Positions 62,423-64,000 of a stretch of DNA of 64,000 bases are shown here, piece by piece (the stretch's first letter is position 1; each line of letters starts with the position of its first letter). Both the position numbers and the translations under genes were made by a program. The notes under the pieces were generated by a model. The model was not told where the DNA came from, ran no database searches, and saw nothing but the letters and a program-made list of their open reading frames with translations. Source of the stretch: Psychrobacillus sp044762655 (lineage in GTDB: Bacteria > Bacillota > Bacilli > Bacillales_A > Planococcaceae); NCBI RefSeq assembly GCF_044762655.1, contig NZ_JBIWER010000007.1:153620-217619 (forward strand), given 5' to 3'.

Positions 62423-63529
62423 ATGAGCCAAACCCTCATCAACTTAGAGGAATTAAAATTGGGCGCTATAATCGCGGAGGATATATTAGTTAATACTAAT
62501 TCACCTATCATTCATAAAGAGTCAAAGGTAACTAGAGAGCTTATTCAGGTTTTGCGTGCTTTTAATATAACAAAAGTACCTGTGGCCCTAGAAAATGTTT
62601 TTAATAGAACAGAAGAAGAGATTAAAAAGTTAACCGAAGATAAAGAAGTATTAATTCAAAAAGAAGAAAAACCGATAGTTACAACTAGTTTTGCACAATT
62701 ATATAAAGAGGCCGTAGATAGTTTCTATAAAGAGTTTGTTAGCTGGGAAGCTGGCATGAAAGTAGATGTGGCGAAGTTACGGAATATTATCATGCCTCTA
62801 GTCGAAAAAGCAATGATAGAAAAACAGGTATTTTCTCTGTTAAATATGTATTCTATGATGGATAAATATATTGCACATCATTCAATAGCTGTTGGAATTA
62901 TTTCAGGTGCTATAGCTAAAAAGTTAAATTTTTCATCTGGTCAAATAACACAAATGGCTACTGCTGGATTGATGGCTGATATAGGTATGGCAAAAGTAGA
63001 TCCGAAAATACGAGAAAAAAAATCTACTCTAACAGAATCAGACTTTTCAGAGGTAAAAAAACATACCATTTACAGCTTTCAAATGATTAAAGATAGTCCT
63101 TTACTAAAACCTGAAATGAAATTAGCAATTTTCCAACATCATGAACGTCTAGATGGAAGTGGTTATCCAAAAAGCGATAAAATGAATGATGTTTCTGTTT
63201 ATGCTCAAATTATTGCGGTGGCAGATGTCTACCATGCGATGACATCAGAACGTAATTATCGCGCAAGAAGCTCTTCTTTTAAAGTATTAGAAATGATTCG
63301 AGAAGAAGGGTTTGGAAAGTTTAATATAGAAGTAGTAAACAAATTAATAGAGTTAGTAGGGTCCCTTCCTATTTCGACGCGTGTCCTTCTTTCATCAGGA
63401 GAAAAAGGAGAAGTAGTTTTCTTACATAGAGATTCTCCAATGCGTCCAATGATTCGATTATCAGACAGTGGGAAAATAATAGATTTAGCTGCGAACAGAT
63501 CGATTCACATAGAGAGTATTATTAGTTAA
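62423..63529 (+). CDS. HD-GYP domain protein with altered HD motif
   Basis: A 368-residue cytoplasmic protein. Residues 1-130 form an N-terminal domain without a name; the HD-GYP domain covers about 145-300. HHSIAVG (152-158), KKHTIYSF, HHERLDGSGYP (239-249) and AVADVYHAMTSERNY are intact. The central motif, normally GLLHDIGK, reads GLMADIGM (183-189): the His of the HD pair is Ala185 and the Lys is Met. HD-GYP enzymes degrade c-di-GMP or cGAMP and need this His for metal binding, so activity is doubtful. Monocistronic, between gyrA and the rRNA operon. Confidence 0.88.
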   Translation: MSQTLINLEELKLGAIIAEDILVNTNSPIIHKESKVTRELIQVLRAFNITKVPVALENVFNRTEEEIKKLTEDKEVLIQKEEKPIVTTSFAQLYKEAVDSFYKEFVSWEAGMKVDVAKLRNIIMPLVEKAMIEKQVFSLLNMYSMMDKYIAHHSIAVGIISGAIAKKLNFSSGQITQMATAGLMADIGMAKVDPKIREKKSTLTESDFSEVKKHTIYSFQMIKDSPLLKPEMKLAIFQHHERLDGSGYPKSDKMNDVSVYAQIIAVADVYHAMTSERNYRARSSSFKVLEMIREEGFGKFNIEVVNKLIELVGSLPISTRVLLSSGEKGEVVFLHRDSPMRPMIRLSDSGKIIDLAANRSIHIESIIS

Positions 63530-63569
63530 TTAAGTTAAGAGGTTGGGACATAACCCAAAAACAAAAATT

Positions 63570-63665
63570 GATTTCCGTTCCAGGGACGCTTTCCGGGGGC
63601 ACGGACAGATCCTGTAGTCTCAGGCGTTGTACTGTTCCCCCACGAGTCACCCTTCCACTACAATC
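63570..63665 (-). repeat. GC-rich interspersed repeat, copy 4
   Basis: On the minus strand it starts GATTGTAGTGGAAGGGTGAC, contains GTGCCCCCGGAAAGCGTC and ends CGGAAATC, as in copy 2. It lies between the HD-GYP gene and the rRNA promoter. Confidence 0.78.
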
Positions 63666-63761
63666 AATTTATAATGTAGCAGAATCTGAATGTAGATTTT
63701 GGCCGGATTCTTTAAATTTTTACTACTGTTTCAGCTTCTTAATATATTTTCAATTAAAGTG

Positions 63762-63790
63762 TTGACATATCCCTGAGAACTTGATAATAT
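63762..63790 (+). promoter_or_regulatory. rRNA operon promoter
   Basis: Perfect TTGACA (63762-63767), 17-base spacer, TAATAT (63785-63790), about 168 bases before the 16S start. The leader contains ATTGAAAACTGAAC (63827-63840), an element common in Bacillus rRNA leaders, and a boxA-like GAGCTTTTTAA near 63941. Confidence 0.85.
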
Positions 63791-63957
63791 ATAGAAGTCG
63801 CCAAAACGACATAACAACAACATGAACATTGAAAACTGAACATGCAAAACGTTAAGACATACAGCTTGAAAGATTAACTTAGTTAGTCTGAAAGCAAACA
63901 AATTTGACATCATTTAATGATGATGCCAGCAAAACAAAATGAGCTTTTTAAGTTCTC

Positions 63958-64000
63958 TATTATGGAGAGTTTGATCCTGGCTCAGGACGAACGCTGGCGG
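63958..64000 (+). rRNA. 16S ribosomal RNA, 5' end (partial)
   Basis: GAGAGTTTGATCCTGGCTCA and the following GGACGAACGCTGGCGG are the conserved 16S 5' sequence, which continues beyond the window. The start is placed by alignment with the B. subtilis 5' end and may be off by a few bases. Confidence 0.97.

Noticed and set aside
63568..63765. Open frame through repeat copy 4
   Set aside because: Same reason; it runs over the repeat and the rRNA promoter upstream region.
1..64000. CRISPR array, prophage or transposase
   Set aside because: No regularly spaced direct repeats, no phage structural genes and no transposase-like protein were seen.

Overview
The window is about 64 kb of a low-GC, endospore-forming member of the Bacillales. 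It spans the chromosomal replication origin and stops about 43 bases inside the first 16S rRNA gene to its right. The gene order rpmH-rnpA-yidC-jag-mnmE-mnmG-rsmG-noc-parA-parB on the left and dnaA-dnaN-rlbA-recF-gyrB-gyrA-16S on the right is the classic Bacillales oriC neighbourhood. The walRKHIJ-htrA-rlmH cluster, yyaC and noc support a sporulating Bacillaceae or Planococcaceae organism. Base composition, the HD-GYP gene after gyrA and the interspersed repeats make a Planococcaceae genus (Psychrobacillus or Lysinibacillus type) my best guess, but that is inference.

Layout. Bases 1-2265: the end of a membrane-protein gene, a small DUF1540 protein and malate:quinone oxidoreductase. Bases 2550-4798: a MetQ-MetI-MetN type importer whose ATPase is short. 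Bases 4978-10143: an ABC-2 exporter locus that carries a tandem duplication with an internal deletion, leaving one complete ATPase, two near-identical permeases, one intact partner permease and two gene stumps. Bases 10285-15371: a sucrose module (ScrR repressor, PTS permease, sucrose-6-phosphate hydrolase, fructokinase) with visible operators. Bases 15609-21037: accessory genes (EamA transporter, LOR-family protein, WYL regulator with a divergent GyrI-like protein, a deletion scar, a DUF4153-like membrane protein).

Bases 21152-53030 are the conserved left replichore: rlmH, a CxxH/CxxC mini-protein, htrA, the essential WalRK two-component system with WalHIJ, an M23 peptidase, purA, dnaB, rplI, gdpP, yybS-like, rpsR-ssb-rpsF, ychF, an MscS channel, yyaC, parAB, noc, the tRNA-modification genes, jag, yidC, rnpA and rpmH. 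Almost all are on the minus strand, leading away from oriC. The plus-strand genes here (EamA, GyrI-like, DUF4153-like, DUF3267, yyaC) are head-on to replication.

Bases 53040-63529: a bipartite oriC with DnaA boxes on both sides of dnaA, then dnaN, rlbA, recF, gyrB, gyrA and an HD-GYP protein with an altered HD motif. The window ends in an rRNA promoter and the 16S start. ParB/Noc/ParA act with parS-like sites seen at three places; DnaA, DnaN, RecF and gyrase form the replication block; WalK-WalR with WalHI tunes cell-wall hydrolysis.

Main points for a second look: the duplicated-then-deleted exporter cassette, the four-copy GC-rich repeat family, the DUF2975/HTH deletion scar, the HD-GYP protein lacking the metal-binding His of its HD pair, the missing remB between recF and gyrB, and the convergent overlap of yyaC with a DUF554 gene. 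I found no CRISPR array, prophage, transposase or tRNA gene.
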